DNA of 6,355 nt from an uncultured Verrucomicrobiota bacterium (GTDB lineage: Bacteria > Verrucomicrobiota > Verrucomicrobiae > Opitutales > Opitutaceae): contig CAMLNJ010000184.1 in the NCBI GenBank assembly GCA_946481225.1, forward strand, positions 1 to 6,355, given 5' to 3'. Positions 5,553 to 6,355 of the stretch are shown here, piece by piece. Made by a program: the position numbers and the translations under genes. Each line of letters starts with the position of its first letter. Within the stretch, counting starts at the first letter, position 1. The notes under the pieces were generated by a model. The model did no database searches. It was given only the letters and a program-made list of their open reading frames with translations, and was not told where the DNA came from.

Positions 5553-5756
5553 ATGCCCATGATATTTGCCGAGATTAAGCCGCAGATCGAGCAACTCGAC
5601 CCCGAGGAGCGCCTGAAGGCCCTGGCGTTCCTCAAGCACTTGGTGCGGGCGAACAATCCCGAGTATCAGGCGGAACTTGCGCGGCGGCATGCGGAAATGG
5701 ACGCGGGGCAAAAAGTCCGCTGGACCGACCTTAAGCGCGATCTCGGCCTGTCCTGA
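5553..5756 (+). CDS. Small antitoxin-like protein of a toxin-antitoxin pair
   Basis: 67 residues from the ATG at 5553, or 65 from the ATG at 5559; neither has a strong ribosome binding site. Residues 4-35 (IFAEIKPQIEQLDPEERLKALAFLKHLV) form one or two amphipathic helices. Residues 39-67 are charged and end in VRWTDLKRDLGLS, the sort of C-terminal tail that wraps a toxin. It starts 14 bp after the recombinase stop in a locally A/T-rich stretch that could hold a promoter. The next gene begins 2 bp after its stop. Size, order (small acidic/basic protein first, RelE-like second) and coupling support an antitoxin, but I cannot name a DNA-binding fold. By recollection, similar proteins occur in Verrucomicrobia. 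Confidence 0.62.
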   Translation: MPMIFAEIKPQIEQLDPEERLKALAFLKHLVRANNPEYQAELARRHAEMDAGQKVRWTDLKRDLGLS

Positions 5757-5758
5757 GC

Positions 5759-6019
5759 GTGGCGGCCTACGAGCTGGTTTTTAGCCGCGCCGCCGCCGAG
5801 GCCTTCGCGGCCTTGCCGAAAGCGCGGCAGCGCCGGGCGGCGGTGGTGCTGGATGGCCTGCGCGGCCTGGCGCACGCGCCGGGCGACCTGCGGCAGCGTG
5901 GCGAGGACGGGCGAGTCCATGAGGTGCATCTTTTGGGCGAGTGGTTGCTGACGACCTGGACCGACCACGCCGCGCGGGAAATCCGCGTGGTGGCCTTGGA
6001 GCACGCCGACGAGGGTTGA
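5759..6019 (+). CDS. RelE/ParE-like toxin candidate
   Basis: 86-residue protein starting with GTG at 5759, 2 bp after the antitoxin-like stop. There is no Shine-Dalgarno sequence, so translational coupling is likely. Its order fits the RelE/ParE fold: first strand YELVFSRAAAEAF (4-16), helix ALPKARQRRAAVVLDGLRGL (18-37), GDLRQRGEDG turn, then three C-terminal strands (HEVHLL, WLLTTWTDH, EIRVVALEHAD). RelE members cut mRNA on the ribosome and ParE members inhibit gyrase; which applies here cannot be told. The usual arginine-rich GxYRxxY strand is replaced by GEWLLTTWTDHA, so activity is uncertain and it may form a separate subfamily. It would stabilise the element after loss of the labile partner. 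Confidence 0.6.
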   Translation: MAAYELVFSRAAAEAFAALPKARQRRAAVVLDGLRGLAHAPGDLRQRGEDGRVHEVHLLGEWLLTTWTDHAAREIRVVALEHADEG

Positions 6020-6022
6020 CCC

Positions 6023-6043
6023 CGCCCCGGGGCGCGAACGCCC
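6023..6043 (+). terminator. Possible weak terminator after the toxin gene
   Basis: Just after the toxin stop (6019) lies the 12-bp palindrome CGCCCCGGGGCG (6023-6034), overlapping a hairpin GGGCG-CGAA-CGCCC (6030-6043). The two structures are mutually exclusive. No T-tract follows, so this is only a possible transcription stop or processing hairpin. Confidence 0.3.
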
Positions 6044-6101
6044 GGGAAACGCGACGCAAACAGGTTCGCCGCCTCTTCCTTTAGCCGCCTGATTGGTCGC
6101 C

Positions 6102-6355
6102 GTGTTGCTGCGGCTGATCACGCGTCTGGTTTTGCTCCTCGTCCTGGGCGTCCTCGCGTCCGGCGTAGTTAGCGCTCGGATACAAGACCGCGTCTGGCCC
6201 CCGGCCGCGTCGGCCGAAAAACTCGCGTCGTGGGGTGAGGACCCGGAAACCGCCGTTTTGCGCCAGGCGGCGGCGATGCAAGCCGCTGAAACGCAACAGG
6301 CGGCGTCATCGCTCGGCTACGAAACCGCGTCGGTGCGCTCTCTAGCCCCAGAGAA
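6102..6355 (+). CDS. N-terminal part of a membrane-anchored or exported protein, cut by window edge
   Basis: An open frame runs from GTG at 6102 to the window end (84 codons). An in-frame TGA at 6090-6092 limits the start to TTG 6093, GTG 6102 or TTG 6105. The N-terminus is typical of a signal peptide or membrane anchor: two arginines (positions 4 and 8), then a hydrophobic core (LVLLLVLGVLASGVV, about 9-23) and a possible signal peptidase site VSA at 23-25. After it comes a hydrophilic stretch with Ala/Gln-rich helical character (AVLRQAAAMQAAETQQAA, 51-68). I do not recognise the family. The pattern of positive residues, hydrophobic core and soluble region argues for a real gene despite the missing ATG and ribosome binding site. 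It may be an envelope or conjugation-related protein, but nothing here shows this. Confidence 0.6.
   Translation, partial: MLLRLITRLVLLLVLGVLASGVVSARIQDRVWPPAASAEKLASWGEDPETAVLRQAAAMQAAETQQAASSLGYETASVRSLAPE

Larger units (their letters stand above)
125..6019. mobile_element. Core of a putative integrative or replicative mobile element (ends not visible)
   Basis: Repressor, operator-bearing control region, primase-helicase, tyrosine recombinase and toxin-antitoxin-like pair lie together in a compact cluster. This gene set is typical of integrative elements, plasmids or phage satellites. No attachment-site repeats, tRNA gene, relaxase or capsid gene is present, so limits and class are not determined; the coordinates cover only the related genes. 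Confidence 0.55.

Noticed and set aside
6079..6085. CTTTAGC matching the arm of the linker palindrome at 2455-2461
   Set aside because: Seven bases only, with no inverted partner nearby; too weak to link the two places.
1..6355. CRISPR array, tRNA or rRNA gene, attachment-site repeats
   Set aside because: No regularly spaced repeats with unique spacers, no cloverleaf or rRNA-like stretch, and no matching long direct repeats flanking the recombinase region were seen by eye.

Overview
The window is strongly GC-rich bacterial DNA with densely packed genes and many G/C-ending codons. Taxonomy cannot be fixed from it. By recollection only, the primase-helicase resembles a family carried by mobile elements of delta-proteobacteria, and the toxin-antitoxin pair resembles small proteins from Verrucomicrobia (Opitutaceae). 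Both are impressions, not search results. Only the primase has an obvious Shine-Dalgarno sequence; most other starts lack one.

Layout, left to right. Bases 1-124 hold no recognisable gene, but contain short direct repeats and two GC-rich inverted repeats. An XRE-type repressor gene (125-538) runs leftward. An 85-bp divergent control region (539-623) carries two copies of a TACG-NNN-CGTA palindrome, 15 bp centre to centre. Rightward comes a tight series: two small unknown genes (624-893, 898-1164), a very large primase-helicase (1164-4472) and a XerC/D-like tyrosine recombinase (4492-5538). A small toxin-antitoxin-like pair follows (5553-5756, 5759-6019). A gene with an N-terminal membrane anchor or signal peptide starts near 6102 and is cut by the window edge.

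Taken together this looks like the control, replication and integration core of a mobile element (integrative element, plasmid or phage satellite). A repressor would gate a replication operon, the primase-helicase would start or drive replication, the recombinase would integrate or resolve the element, and the toxin-antitoxin pair would stabilise it. No attachment sites, tRNA genes or conjugation genes are visible, so the element's edges and class are unknown.

The least ordinary signals are at DNA level. The 3' end of the primase gene carries a GGTGGCGG array spaced 21, 21 and 10 bp, inside a run of G-tracts able to form a G-quadruplex, followed by an inverted copy. The low-complexity linker in the middle of the primase holds three perfect inverted repeats within about 220 bp. 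A 17-bp sequence occurs in both low-complexity parts. These may be cis-acting sites (origin, primase loading or recombination) embedded in the replication gene, or simple GC-rich linker drift.
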